From: Pseudomonadota bacterium
Lineage (GTDB): Bacteria; Myxococcota_A; Polyangia; Fen-1088
Direction of reading: 5' to 3'
Length of the DNA: 35,833 nt
Assembly: GCA_023438785.1 (NCBI GenBank)
Contig: JAEXQJ010000174.1
Span: 1-35,833, forward strand
Part shown: in pieces, positions 8,244 to 17,900 of the stretch
Layout of the letters: every line of letters begins with the position of its first letter
How positions within the stretch are numbered: position 1 is the stretch's first letter
The notes under the pieces: model-generated
What the model was told of the DNA's origin: nothing
The model's database searches: none
Seen by the model: the letters and a program-made list of their open reading frames with translations, nothing else
Program-made: the position numbers and the translations under genes

Positions 8244-9587
8244 ATGAACGACTCCGTCATCGTGGGCCGCCCGAGCAACCGCGAGCTGAACGAGCAGCTT
8301 CTGGGCGTGGTGCGGCGCTGGGGACGGTGGGGCAAGCTGGGCATCCTGCTGACCGCGCTGGGCTCGATGGTGTTGGCTGCCCTCATCGCCTACACCATCG
8401 GCGAGGGCATTGGCGTGTGGGGCAACAACATCCCCGTGGCCTGGGCCTTCGCCATCATCAACTTCGTGTGGTGGATCGGGATCGGTCACGCGGGCACGTT
8501 TATCTCGGCCATCATGCTGCTGCTCGAGCAGAGCTGGCGCACCTCTATCAACCGCATCGTGGAGGCGATGACCCTGTTTGCCATCGCACAGGCGGCCATG
8601 TTTCCCGTCCTGCACCTGGGACGGACCTGGTTCGCCTACTGGCTGATTCCCTATCCCGCCACCATGGGCGTGTGGCCCAATTTCAAATCGGCGTTGCCCT
8701 GGGACGCGGCGGCCATCTTCACCTACGGCACCATTTCTCTGCTGTTCTGGTACCTGGGCCTGCTGCCCGAATTGGCGGCCATGCGCGACCATGTCCACGG
8801 GCGCTGGCGGTCGCGCATCTACGGCATCTTCGCCATGGGCTGGCGGGGCGCGGCCAGTGACCGGCGGCACTACGTCTTGGCGTACGGTCTTCTGGCTGGG
8901 GTGGCCACGCCGCTCGTCCTGTCGGTGCACAGCGTGGTCAGCTCCGACTTCGCCATCGGTATCGTGCCGGGCTGGCACGCGACGCTCTTCCCGCCGTACT
9001 TCGTCGCGGGTGCGATCTACTCGGGCTTCGCCATGGTGGCCAACCTCCTGGTGCCCATCCGTCGCGTGTTCGGCCTGAAGAACGTCATTACCGAGCGACA
9101 CCTGGACCTAGTGGGCAAGATGCTGCTGGTGAACGGGTGGATCGTCATCTACTCGTACCTGGTCGAATGGTTCTTTGCCTGGTTCAGCGGCGAGCCCTAC
9201 GAGTTCTATCAAAGCTTCGTGGCTCGGCCGACCGCGAGCGGTGCGGTGGTCTTTTGGATCTCCATCTTCTGCAACGTGATTGTGGTGCAGCTCTTCTGGT
9301 CCGGACGCGCGCGGCGCAACCCGTACACCCTGTGGTTTGGGGCGCTGCTGATTCAGGTGGGCATGTGGTCCGAGCGTTTCGTAATCGTGGTGCAGTCGCT
9401 GGAGCGCGACTTCTTGCCCTCGGCTTGGCGCTCGTATGCCCCCACGTGGGTCGATTTGGGCCTCCTGGGCGGGACGGTGTGCTTCTTCACCCTGCTGTTC
9501 CTCGTCTTCTTGCGGCTCGTGCCATTCGTCCCCCTCGCCGAGCTCAAGGAGCTGACACGCAGGCTAACCGAGGAGGAACGCCGATGA
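8244..9587 (+). CDS. actC: Alternative complex III quinol-oxidising membrane subunit ActC (NrfD/PsrC family)
   Basis: 447 residues, ATG one base after the actB stop. About ten membrane helices, with the NrfD-type motif WAFAIINFVWWIGIGHAGT (about residues 67-85) and the later segment GWHATLFPPYFVAGAIYSG. The highly conserved His and acidic residues near the periplasmic side in this family help bind and oxidise menaquinol or ubiquinol. ActC packs against ActB and passes electrons to its Fe-S clusters. The C-terminus is a short charged cytoplasmic helix. The stop overlaps the actD ATG by 4 bp (ATGA), preceded by AGGAGGAA inside the actC 3' end. Confidence 0.95.
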   Translation: MNDSVIVGRPSNRELNEQLLGVVRRWGRWGKLGILLTALGSMVLAALIAYTIGEGIGVWGNNIPVAWAFAIINFVWWIGIGHAGTFISAIMLLLEQSWRTSINRIVEAMTLFAIAQAAMFPVLHLGRTWFAYWLIPYPATMGVWPNFKSALPWDAAAIFTYGTISLLFWYLGLLPELAAMRDHVHGRWRSRIYGIFAMGWRGAASDRRHYVLAYGLLAGVATPLVLSVHSVVSSDFAIGIVPGWHATLFPPYFVAGAIYSGFAMVANLLVPIRRVFGLKNVITERHLDLVGKMLLVNGWIVIYSYLVEWFFAWFSGEPYEFYQSFVARPTASGAVVFWISIFCNVIVVQLFWSGRARRNPYTLWFGALLIQVGMWSERFVIVVQSLERDFLPSAWRSYAPTWVDLGLLGGTVCFFTLLFLVFLRLVPFVPLAELKELTRRLTEEERR

Positions 9588-10126
9588 TCCAGCCCGGCTG
9601 CCTCGCCGAATTCTCGAGCGCGGAAGACTTGTTCGCCGCGATCCGCGGCGTCCGCGCCAAGGACTACACGCGGCTCGACGCCTTCACACCGTATCCGGTG
9701 GAGGGGCTGCGAGAGGCCCTGGGTATGAAGCGGTCCGTGCTGAACTGGCTGGTGTTTCCCCTGGCCATGCTCGGAGCGGGACTGGGCTATCTCATCCAGT
9801 GGTACGTAAACGGCGTGAACTACCCCCTCAATGTGGGGGGCCGCCCTCCGCGCGGCTGGCCGACCTTCATCCCCATTACCTTCGAATCGGGCGTCTTGTT
9901 GGGAGGGGTGAGCGCCTTCGTGCTCTTCTTCTTGTTGTCGCGCCTGCCGCGCCTCTGGCAGCCCGTTCTCGATGTGAAGGGGTTCGAGTCAGCGTCGCGG
10001 GATCGCTTCTGGCTCGGCATCGATCGCCGGGATCCGTCCTTCGAACCCACGCACACCGTCGCCCTGTTGACCAGTCTGGGGGCGTCTCGGGTCGAGGTGC
10101 TCGAGCAAGCCAGAGGGGCGCCATGA
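9584..10126 (+). CDS. actD: Alternative complex III subunit ActD (DUF3341 membrane protein)
   Basis: 180 residues; the ATG lies in a 4-bp overlap with actC and has a strong AGGAGGAA site 5 bp upstream, which fixes the start. The N-terminal segment (about 7-45) is a small alpha/beta domain with the pattern AEFSSAEDLFAAI...RLDAFTPYPVEGL. Two membrane helices follow (about 52-75 and 100-122), with the loop YVNGVNYPLNVGGRP between them, typical of DUF3341. ActD has no cofactor; it is a structural subunit contacting ActC/ActF. The C-terminal soluble part keeps a DPSFEPTHT motif. The stop overlaps actE by 4 bp (ATGA). Confidence 0.93.
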   Translation: MIQPGCLAEFSSAEDLFAAIRGVRAKDYTRLDAFTPYPVEGLREALGMKRSVLNWLVFPLAMLGAGLGYLIQWYVNGVNYPLNVGGRPPRGWPTFIPITFESGVLLGGVSAFVLFFLLSRLPRLWQPVLDVKGFESASRDRFWLGIDRRDPSFEPTHTVALLTSLGASRVEVLEQARGAP

Positions 10127-10719
10127 ATCGCGTCGCCTTCCTGGCGCTCGCCCTCTGCGCGGCGGGCTGCTCGTGCGACTGGCGCCTGGAACGCATGCTC
10201 TCCCAGCCTCGCATCACGGCCTATGACGACGATCCGTTGCGCATCGAGCTCATGGAGGCCAGCAGTCCGCCCACCCGGGCGGTGCCGTGGCAGAGCCCGG
10301 TTGGTCCGCCCGAGCTGACCGAGGGGTGTGCGGGCGGCGACTATGCCCGGCAGATTCCCATCCCGCTCGACGAGCAAGTCCTGCGCTCGGGTCGCGAGCA
10401 CTTCGCCACCTTCTGCGCGACCTGTCACGGGCCGCTCGCCGCGGGCGAGTCTGTCGTGGCCGCGACGATGAAAGAGGCCAAGCCGAGCTCGTTGATCAGG
10501 GAGCCCGTGCGTGACTATCCGCCGGGGCGCGTGTACCGCACCATCTGGCTGGGCTACAAGTTCATGCCCTCGTACCGCAATGAGCTGGGCGTGCGTGAAC
10601 GCTGGGCCGCCGTCGCCCACTTGCAGCGGCTGCAGTCACGTATGGCGCGGGCGCCGACCGATGCGGGCGTCTCCGCGCCGGTGCGCTCCGGTCCACAGTG
10701 CCAAGGGGAGACGCCGTGA
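10123..10719 (+). CDS. actE: Alternative complex III monoheme lipoprotein cytochrome c ActE
   Basis: 198 residues, ATG in a 4-bp overlap with actD. The N-terminus is a lipoprotein signal with LCAAGC, giving lipidated C16, so the protein sits on the periplasmic face of the inner membrane. One heme c motif, CATCH at 98-102, and M148 in YKFMPSY as the likely sixth ligand, fit the cytochrome c fold with a high-potential Met/His heme expected for the ACIII exit subunit. ActE receives electrons from ActA hemes and delivers them to a soluble cytochrome or oxidase. The C-terminus is a low-complexity tail. The stop overlaps the next GTG by 4 bp (GTGA). Confidence 0.92.
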   Translation: MNRVAFLALALCAAGCSCDWRLERMLSQPRITAYDDDPLRIELMEASSPPTRAVPWQSPVGPPELTEGCAGGDYARQIPIPLDEQVLRSGREHFATFCATCHGPLAAGESVVAATMKEAKPSSLIREPVRDYPPGRVYRTIWLGYKFMPSYRNELGVRERWAAVAHLQRLQSRMARAPTDAGVSAPVRSGPQCQGETP

Positions 10720-11885
10720 AGCGGGGCTGGCTCAGCGGCCCGCAGGGCGTGCTGTGGATCATGGCCGCGCTGGGCTGGACGGCCCTCGGGGTGGGCTTCG
10801 CGCTCGACTCTCGTCGGGCGCTCTTCTCCTATTTGGCGGCCTACGTGTGGTCGCTCTCCGTGGCCCTGGGTGCGCTTTGCTTTCTGGCCATCGTCAACGC
10901 CATGAACGCAACCTGGCCGGTGGCGGTGCGCCGGTTGGCAGAGGGAATGTCGGCCACGCTGCCGCTCTTCGCGGTGCTCTTTGCGCCCCTCTTCCTGGGC
11001 CTGTCCAGCCTGTACCCGTGGATGACGCCGGAGCAGTTCCGCGATCCGCACACGCACGAAATCGTCATGCATCGCCTGGCCTATTACAACGTGCCGTTCT
11101 TCGCCGTGCGCTGGGTGGTCGTCTTCGTCTGCTGGATTGCTCTCGCCCTGGCGTTCCGCCGGTGGTCCCTGCAGCAGGAAGGGGGCAAGGGCGAGGCTCT
11201 GCGACGCCGCATCTGTGTCGCAGGGGTGGCGGGGCTCATCCCGCTTGCCTTGACCCTCAGCGTGGCGGCCTTCGATTGGCTGATGTCTCTCACGCCCGCC
11301 TGGTACTCCACGGTGTTCGGCGTGTACTTCTTTGCCGGCGCCTTCGTGGGTGGCATCGCGGCTCTCGTCGTCCTGGCGGCCCGACTCCAGGGGCAGGGCC
11401 TGCTGCCCGAATTGCGCGGCTCCCATTTTCACGCCCTGGGGCGGATGCTGCTCGCCTTCACCGCATTCTGGGGCTACATCGCGTTCTTTCAGTACATGTT
11501 GATCTGGATCGCCAATCGGCCCGCCGAGGGTGCCTGGTTCGTCCAGCGCGCGGCGAGCCCCTGGCGCGCCATGAGCGTGGCGCTGGTCTTGGGGCAGTTC
11601 GTGATTCCCTTCGTGGTGCTGTTGTCGTTCCGGATCAAGCGCAGTTCCCGCTTGCTGGCTCCGGTGGCCATCTGGATCCTGGCCTTCCATTACGTGGACA
11701 TGTATTGGCTCGTCATGCCCGCGTTCGCCAGCGTGGGCTTCCGCGCGAGTTGGATGGACGGCGCAGCGTTGCTGGCGGTGGGGGCCAGCGCGGTCCTGTG
11801 CGGGATGTGGTTGCTACGCGGGCGCGCCCTGCTTCCCGTGGGCGATCCGGCTCTGGCGCGGGCGCTCAAATACGAGAGTCGCTGA
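10716..11885 (+). CDS. actF: Alternative complex III membrane subunit ActF
   Basis: 389 residues from GTG 10716, chosen because it makes the same 4-bp GTGA overlap used elsewhere in this operon and has AAGGGGAG 5 bp upstream; a GTG 18 bp earlier in the same frame is less likely. About ten membrane helices. The sequence is a distant relative of ActC/NrfD, with the ActF-like segments RLAYYNVPFFAVRWVVVF, FDWLMSLTPAWYSTVFGVY and FHYVDMYWLVMP. In known ACIII, ActF is the second ten-helix subunit; it binds no redox cofactor and has been proposed to help proton movement. It is the last gene of the respiratory run; the next gene is 165 bp away and unrelated, and no cox or caa3 genes follow as they often do after act operons. 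Confidence 0.93.
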   Translation: MKRGWLSGPQGVLWIMAALGWTALGVGFALDSRRALFSYLAAYVWSLSVALGALCFLAIVNAMNATWPVAVRRLAEGMSATLPLFAVLFAPLFLGLSSLYPWMTPEQFRDPHTHEIVMHRLAYYNVPFFAVRWVVVFVCWIALALAFRRWSLQQEGGKGEALRRRICVAGVAGLIPLALTLSVAAFDWLMSLTPAWYSTVFGVYFFAGAFVGGIAALVVLAARLQGQGLLPELRGSHFHALGRMLLAFTAFWGYIAFFQYMLIWIANRPAEGAWFVQRAASPWRAMSVALVLGQFVIPFVVLLSFRIKRSSRLLAPVAIWILAFHYVDMYWLVMPAFASVGFRASWMDGAALLAVGASAVLCGMWLLRGRALLPVGDPALARALKYESR

Positions 11886-11947
11886 CGCGGAGACACCGCG
11901 CGGGGCCGAGCGGTCGAGGGCAAGACACTCAGTAGGAAGCGAAGAGA

Positions 11948-11977
11948 CCGGCGCGCGGCGAGCCGCGGGCGCACCGG
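11948..11977 (+). terminator. Possible terminator hairpin after actF
   Basis: CGCGG and CCGCG form a 5-bp stem around a CGAG tetraloop (11954-11967), flanked by an outer CCGG/CCGG pairing. It lies 63 bp after the actF stop in the 165-bp gap before the TPP enzyme gene. There is no T tract, so a rho-independent role is only a guess. Confidence 0.3.
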
Positions 11978-12050
11978 ATTGCGCCTTGTCAGGCGGGATC
12001 GCCATGCCACCATTCGAGGTGAGCCAAAGGGGCGTGGCGGGAGGAGACGA

Positions 12051-13805
12051 ATGTCGAAGACGGTTGGCGATTTGCTGGTCGAGCGGCTGATCGGTTGGGG
12101 CGTGGACACCGTGTTTGGGCTGCCGGGCGACGGCATCAACGGCGTGTTCGAGGCGTTGCGCACCAACGAGAACCGGATTCGTTTTATCCAGGTGAGGCAC
12201 GAGGAAGCGGCCGCCTTCGCGGCCTGCGGATACGCCAAGTTCTCGGGGCGGCTCGGGGTGTGCGTGGCCACGTCCGGGCCGGGCGGCATCCACCTCTTGA
12301 ACGGGCTGTACGACGCCAAGATGGACGGCGTGCCGGTCCTGGCGATCACCGGCGACACCTATCACGACCTGATCGGCACGCACTACCAGCAGGACGTGGA
12401 CCTGGACAAGTTGTACATGGACGTGGCGCTGTACACGGAGCGGATCACCGGCCCGGCCCACGTGGACAACGCCGTGGACCAGGCGATTCGTTCGGCGCTG
12501 GCGGCGCGGGGCATTGCCCACCTGACGATTCCCAAGGATGTGCAGTCGTGGTCCGCATCCGAGGCCCAGGCCTCGATGGCCAACCCGCCCGGCCACAGCG
12601 GCGACATCTTCGCCGCGCCTCGGCCACTACCACCCAATTCATCCCTGCAGCGGGCCGCCGAAATCATCAACGCCGGCAAGAGGGTCGTCATCCTGGCCGG
12701 GCAGGGGGCGCTGGGCTGCGCGGACGAGTTGATCCAACTGGCCGAGATGGTCGGTGGTCCCATCATCAAGGCGTTGCTCGGCAAGGCCGTGGTTCCCGAC
12801 GACTCGCCCTACACCACGGGCGGCATCGGCCTTTTGGGCACGGCTCCTTCGCAGGACGCGATGCAGGCCTGCGACACGCTCATCATCGTGGGCAGCAGCT
12901 TCCCCTACAACCAGTTCTACCCGAAACCCGGCAAGGCCAAGGCCGTCCAGATCGACATCAATCCCGAACGGATCGGTTTGCGCTATCCGGTCGAGATCGG
13001 CTTGGTGGGGCGCTCGAAAGACGTCCTGGCGGCGCTCTTGCCGTCAATCAAGCGCAAGGACGACCGCGGCTTCTTGGAGAGCGCCCAGAGGGACATGGCC
13101 GATTGGCGCCGAATCATGGAGGCGCGGGGCACGCGGTCGGATATGCCCATGAAGCCGCAGGTGGTGGCCCATGAGGCGAATCAGCTACTCGACGACGACG
13201 CCATCGTCATCGCGGACAGCGGGACCGCCGCCACCTGGGTGGCGCGCCAGGTGCACATCCGCGGCAAGATGAGCTTTTCACTCTCGGGAACCCTGGCCAG
13301 CATGGCCAACGGCTTGCCCTATGCGGTTGGCGCGGCCCTGGGGGCGCCGGACCGCCAGGTGGTGGCGCTGGTGGGCGACGGCGCGTTCACCATGATCATG
13401 GGCGAGTTGCTCACCATGGTGAAATACAAGCTGCCGGTAAAGGTCATCGTCTTCAAGAACGACGTCCTTGGGCAGATCAAGTGGGAGCAGATGGTGCTGG
13501 AGGGCAATCCGCAGTACGGCGTGCAGCTCCAGACCTTCGACTTTGCCACCTTCGCCAAGGCGTGTGGGGCGGTGGGGTTCACCATCGAGCGCCCGCAAGA
13601 TGCGGCGGCGGTGCTGCGCAAGGCGTTCGACCACCACGGGCCGGCCGTGGTGCAGGCGGTGGTGGACCCGAACGAGCCTCCGCTGCCCGGCAACATCACC
13701 ACGAAGCAGGCCGTGCGCTTCATGGAGGCCATCGCGCGCGGCCAGCGCGAGGGCTTCGAGATCATCAAGACTGTCATCAAGGACCAGGTGCGCGAGATCA
13801 TCTGA
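12051..13805 (+). CDS. Thiamine diphosphate-dependent enzyme, pyruvate oxidase/dehydrogenase (PoxB)-like
   Basis: 584 residues, close to the family's usual length. The ATG has GAGGAG 5 bp upstream. Three domains follow the POX/AHAS plan: Pyr domain about 1-165 with E51 (RHEE), the Glu that activates the thiazolium ring; central domain about 195-330 with the nucleotide-fold pattern GKRVVILAGQGA; and PP domain about 365-550 with the ThDP/Mg motif GDG 442-444 ending at N470 (IVFKN). Family members decarboxylate 2-oxo acids, usually pyruvate to acetate with electrons passed to FAD and quinone, or condense two oxo acids. The local genes (a hydroxyacid dehydrogenase and a sugar-acid-type enolase homolog) suggest the 2-oxo acid made nearby could be the substrate. 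First gene of a five-gene + strand operon. The fold is certain, the exact reaction is not. Confidence 0.88.
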   Translation: MSKTVGDLLVERLIGWGVDTVFGLPGDGINGVFEALRTNENRIRFIQVRHEEAAAFAACGYAKFSGRLGVCVATSGPGGIHLLNGLYDAKMDGVPVLAITGDTYHDLIGTHYQQDVDLDKLYMDVALYTERITGPAHVDNAVDQAIRSALAARGIAHLTIPKDVQSWSASEAQASMANPPGHSGDIFAAPRPLPPNSSLQRAAEIINAGKRVVILAGQGALGCADELIQLAEMVGGPIIKALLGKAVVPDDSPYTTGGIGLLGTAPSQDAMQACDTLIIVGSSFPYNQFYPKPGKAKAVQIDINPERIGLRYPVEIGLVGRSKDVLAALLPSIKRKDDRGFLESAQRDMADWRRIMEARGTRSDMPMKPQVVAHEANQLLDDDAIVIADSGTAATWVARQVHIRGKMSFSLSGTLASMANGLPYAVGAALGAPDRQVVALVGDGAFTMIMGELLTMVKYKLPVKVIVFKNDVLGQIKWEQMVLEGNPQYGVQLQTFDFATFAKACGAVGFTIERPQDAAAVLRKAFDHHGPAVVQAVVDPNEPPLPGNITTKQAVRFMEAIARGQREGFEIIKTVIKDQVREII

Positions 13806-13818
13806 GCCGGGAGCGTCC

Positions 13819-14922
13819 ATGCCGTCGGCGGCAGTTCGGGTCGAGCAGATCGACGTGGGGGTCTATCGCATCCCCACCGAGGCCCCCGAATCGGATGGCA
13901 CCTACGAATGGGAGGCCACCACGCTAGTCTTGGTCGAGGCCCGTGGCGGCGGACGCACGGGCTTGGGTTTCACCTATGCGGATGCGGCAACGGCCCGGCT
14001 CATCCAAGACTCGCTGGCACCGATGGTTCGGGGACGGGATGCGAGGGCGGTCCAGGGGAGCTGGCAGGCCATGGTGCACGCCATCCGCAACCTGGGCCGG
14101 CCCGGCATCTCCTCAATGGGCATTGCTGCGGTCGACGCGGCCCTCTGGGACCTCAGCGCGCGCCTGGTGGACCAGCCGCTGTTCCTGTTGCTGGGCGCGG
14201 CTCACGAGGCCGTCCCGGTGTATGGCAGCGGCGGCTTCACCTCATACTCCATCGAGCGCTTGCAGTCGCAATTGGGCGGCTGGGCGGCGCAGGGGCTCCC
14301 CCGCGTGAAGATGAAGGTGGGCCGCGATCCGGCTGCTGATGCGAGCCGCGTGCAGGCGGCCCGCGCCGCCATCGGCGCCCAGGTCGAGCTGTTCGTCGAC
14401 GCCAACGGTGCCTACAGCCGCAAGCAGGCCCTGAGCATGGCGAAGCAGTTTGCCGAGGCGGGCGTGGCCTGGTTCGAGGAACCCGTCTCCTCGGACGACC
14501 TGGATGGCCTGCGCCTCCTCCGCGACCGTGGCCCCGCGGGCATGGCCGTGGCGGCCGGCGAGTACGGATACGACCTGCCGTACTTCCACCGCATGCTCGA
14601 CGCGGAGGTGGTGGACGTTCTGCAGGCCGATGCCTCGCGCTGCGCGGGCATCACTGAGTTTCTGCGGGTGGGGGCCTTGTGTGCGGCCCGTTCGATGCCC
14701 TTGTCCGCTCATTGTGCGCCGTCTTTGCACGTCCACGCCTGTTGTGCGGTGCCCACGCTGTGCCACCTGGAATACTTTCACGACCACGTGCGCATCGAGC
14801 ACATGTTGTTCGACGGTGCGCTGAGCCCCGTGGCGGGCGCGCTTCGTCCCGATGGCTCACGGCCCGGCATGGGCCTCGATTTCAAGCACGCGGATGCTGA
14901 GCGATTCCGAGTCTCCTTCTGA
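13819..14922 (+). CDS. Enolase-superfamily protein, mandelate racemase-like (acid-sugar dehydratase or racemase)
   Basis: 367 residues; starts 13 bp after the TPP enzyme. An N-terminal capping domain (to about 120) precedes the TIM-barrel-like domain. Active-site residues of the mandelate racemase subgroup are visible: K164-x-K166 (VKMKVG), metal ligands D194 (FVDANG), E220 (WFEEP) and E247 (AAGEYG), and a D271/H298 pair (QADASRCAG, LSAHCAP) matching the D270/H297 dyad of mandelate racemase. These enzymes take the alpha proton from a carboxylate and either racemise or dehydrate it, for example aldonates to 2-keto-3-deoxy acids. A dehydratase making a 2-oxo acid for its neighbours would fit. 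Specificity cannot be read by eye. Confidence 0.88.
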   Translation: MPSAAVRVEQIDVGVYRIPTEAPESDGTYEWEATTLVLVEARGGGRTGLGFTYADAATARLIQDSLAPMVRGRDARAVQGSWQAMVHAIRNLGRPGISSMGIAAVDAALWDLSARLVDQPLFLLLGAAHEAVPVYGSGGFTSYSIERLQSQLGGWAAQGLPRVKMKVGRDPAADASRVQAARAAIGAQVELFVDANGAYSRKQALSMAKQFAEAGVAWFEEPVSSDDLDGLRLLRDRGPAGMAVAAGEYGYDLPYFHRMLDAEVVDVLQADASRCAGITEFLRVGALCAARSMPLSAHCAPSLHVHACCAVPTLCHLEYFHDHVRIEHMLFDGALSPVAGALRPDGSRPGMGLDFKHADAERFRVSF

Positions 14923-14930
14923 GGGGTACC

Positions 14931-17900
14931 ATGCACATCACCGGCGAAGAACGTCCTGGAAGCCAGCCGCGGCCCTCCCGTCCTGCCGAGCTGGACGTGG
15001 CGGCCCTTGAGAACGATCTGCGCGCTCAGGTGCGCGGGGAGGTTCGCTTCGACCCGGGGAGCCGGGCGCTCTATGCCACCGACGGCTCCAACTACCGGCA
15101 AACGCCCATCGGCGTGGTGATTCCTCGCGACGAGGACGACGTGGTCGCGACGGTAGCCGTGTGCCGGCGCCACGGTGCCCCTTTGCTGCCACGGGGTGGC
15201 GGAACCAGTCTGGCGGGCCAGTGCTGCAACGTCGCCGTGGTCATGGACATGTCCAAGTACATGAACCAGGTGCTGGGTATCGATGTGGGCCGCCAGCAGG
15301 CGCGCGTTCAGCCGGGCACCATCCTGGATGACCTGCGCCACGCGGCGGAGGCGCACGGCCTGACCTTCGGCCCTGATCCGGCCACCCATAACCACAACAC
15401 CCTGGGCGGCATGATTGGCAACAACTCGTGCGGCATCCACTCGGTGATGGCGGCGTTCGCGGGCACGGGGCCGCGCACCGCTGACAATATCGACGAGCTG
15501 GACGTCCTGACTTACGACGGCCTACGCCTGCGCGTGGGCGCGACCAGCGAGGCGGAGCTGGAGCAGATCATCCAGGCCGGTGGCCGACGCGGTCAGATCT
15601 ACAGAGGGCTACGCACCATCCGCGATCGCTACGCGGATCGCATCCGGGAACGCTATCCGCGGATCCCCCGCCGCGTGTCGGGCTACAACCTGGACGAGCT
15701 GCTTCCCGAGCGTGGCTTCAACGTGGCACGCGCCCTGGTCGGTACCGAGGGCACGTGCGTGGTGGTCCTGGAGGCTACGGCCCGTCTCATACCCAATCCG
15801 GCTGCCCGCTCGCTTCTCGTGCTGGGCTACCCCGACGTGTACCACGCCGGGGACCACATCCCCGAGGTCATGAGTCACGAACCCGTCGGATGCGAGGGCA
15901 TCGACGATCGGCTGGTCTCGTTCATGAAGACCAAGGGCCTGCGCATCGAGAACCTCAGCCTGCTGCCGTCCGGCAACGGGTGGCTGATGGTGGAATTCGG
16001 CGCCGACAGCAAGGGCGAGAGCGACGAGAAGGCGCGCCGCCTGATGGAGGCCCTGCGGCGTCAGGGCAACGCCCCCTCGATGAAGCTGTTCGACAATGCC
16101 GAGGAGGAGGAGCTCCTGTGGAAGGTGCGTGAGTCGGGCCTGGGCGCCACGGCTTTCGTGCCCGGACACCCGGACAGTTGGCCGGGCTGGGAGGATTCGG
16201 CGGTTCCACCCGATAGGGTTGGCGAGTACCTGCGCAAGCTGCGCGCCCTGTTCGACAAGTATGAGTACGAATGCTCGCTCTACGGTCACCTGGGGCAGGG
16301 CTGCATCCACGTTCGCATCGATTTCGGCCTGACCAGCGAGGCAGGCGTGAAGAAGTACCTGGCATTCATCGACGAGGCATCCGACCTCGTGCTTGCGCTC
16401 GGCGGATCCTGCTCGGGCGAGCACGGCGACGGCCAGGCCCGAGGCTGGCTTCTGCCCAAGATGTACGGGCCCGAGTTGGTGCAGGCTTTTCGCGAATTCA
16501 AGGCCCTGTGGGATCCGGACGGCCGCATGAATCCGGGCAAGGTCATCGACGCCTATTCCCCGGACCAGCACCTTCGCCTGGGGCCCGAGTACCGACCGTG
16601 GAAGCCCGACACGTACTTCAAATTCATCGAAGATCGCGGCGAGTTCTCGCGAGCGGCCCTGCGCTGTGTGAGCGTGGGCAAGTGCCGGCGTATGGAGGGC
16701 GGCACCATGTGCCCGAGCTTCATGGTCACGCGCGAGGAGATGCACTCGACGCGCGGACGGGCCCACCTGTTGTTCGAGATGATGGAGCAACGCACGCTCA
16801 AGGACGGGTGGAACGACGCGTACGTGGCCGATGCCCTGCACTTGTGTTTGAGCTGCAAGGGCTGCAAGGGCGACTGCCCGTTGAACGTCGACATGGCCAC
16901 CTACAAGGCCGAGTTCCTGGCCCATCACTACGCGCACCGGCTGCGGCCACGCAGTGCCTATGCCTTCGGTTTGATCTTCTATTGGGCCCGGCTGGCCAGC
17001 CACATGCCCCGCCTGGTCAACTGGATCACCCACACGCCGGGACTGCGCACCGTCGCCAAGTGGGTCGCGGGCATGGCGCCCGAACGGGAGATTCCACCCT
17101 TTGCGGACGAGCCGTTCACGCGCTGGTTCCGTCGCCGTCAAGCGCAGACGGTCCCCGTGCCGGGGCGGCCGCAGGTCCTGTTGTGGCCCGACACCTTCAA
17201 CAACTACTTTCATCCCGAAACCGCCAAGGCGGCCGTGCAGGTCCTCGAAGCCGCTGGGCACACGGTGGTTATTCCCGACAAGTGGTTGTGCTGCGGCCGC
17301 CCGCTCTATGACTACGGCATGTTGAAGCAGGCCAAGAAGCGCCTGTTGCACATCCTGAAAGTGCTGGAGCCGCACATCGCGGCCAAGACGCCCATGGTGG
17401 GCCTGGAGCCGAGTTGCGTCTCAGTGTTTCGCGACGAGATGGTCAACCTATTCCCTGACGATGTTCGCGCCCGGCGCCTGCAGCAGCAGACCTATCTGCT
17501 GAGCGAGTTCCTCGACGAGCAGGGCTGGGAAATGCCCAGGCTGCTCCGGCAGGCTGTGGTGCACGGGCATTGCCATCACAAGGCTGTCCTCAGGATGGAG
17601 GCCGAGCAGTCGCTCATGAAGAAGCTGGGCCTCGATGTCAGCGAGCCCGATCCCGGGTGTTGCGGCATGGCGGGTTCGTTCGGCTTCGAGAAGGGCGACC
17701 GGTACCAGGTCTCCATGGCGGTGGGCGAGCGCAAGCTCATTCCCGCCGTGCACGACGCCGACAAACAAGCGCTGGTGGTGGCCGACGGGTTCAGTTGCCG
17801 AGAGCAGATCGCGCAGGCCACCGACCGGCAAGCCCTGCACCTGGCCCAGGTGATCAAGATGGCGATCGACGAGGGGCCGGCGGGTCCGCACGGCGCCTAT

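Noticed and set aside
5420..8386. 988-codon open frame on the minus strand
   Set aside because: It lies opposite actB, whose Fe-S motifs and length are unmistakable. The frame has no recognisable domain and His/Gln/Arg/Gly-rich composition typical of antisense shadows in GC-rich DNA.
15609..17375. 588-codon open frame on the minus strand
   Set aside because: Antisense shadow of the FAD/Fe-S enzyme.
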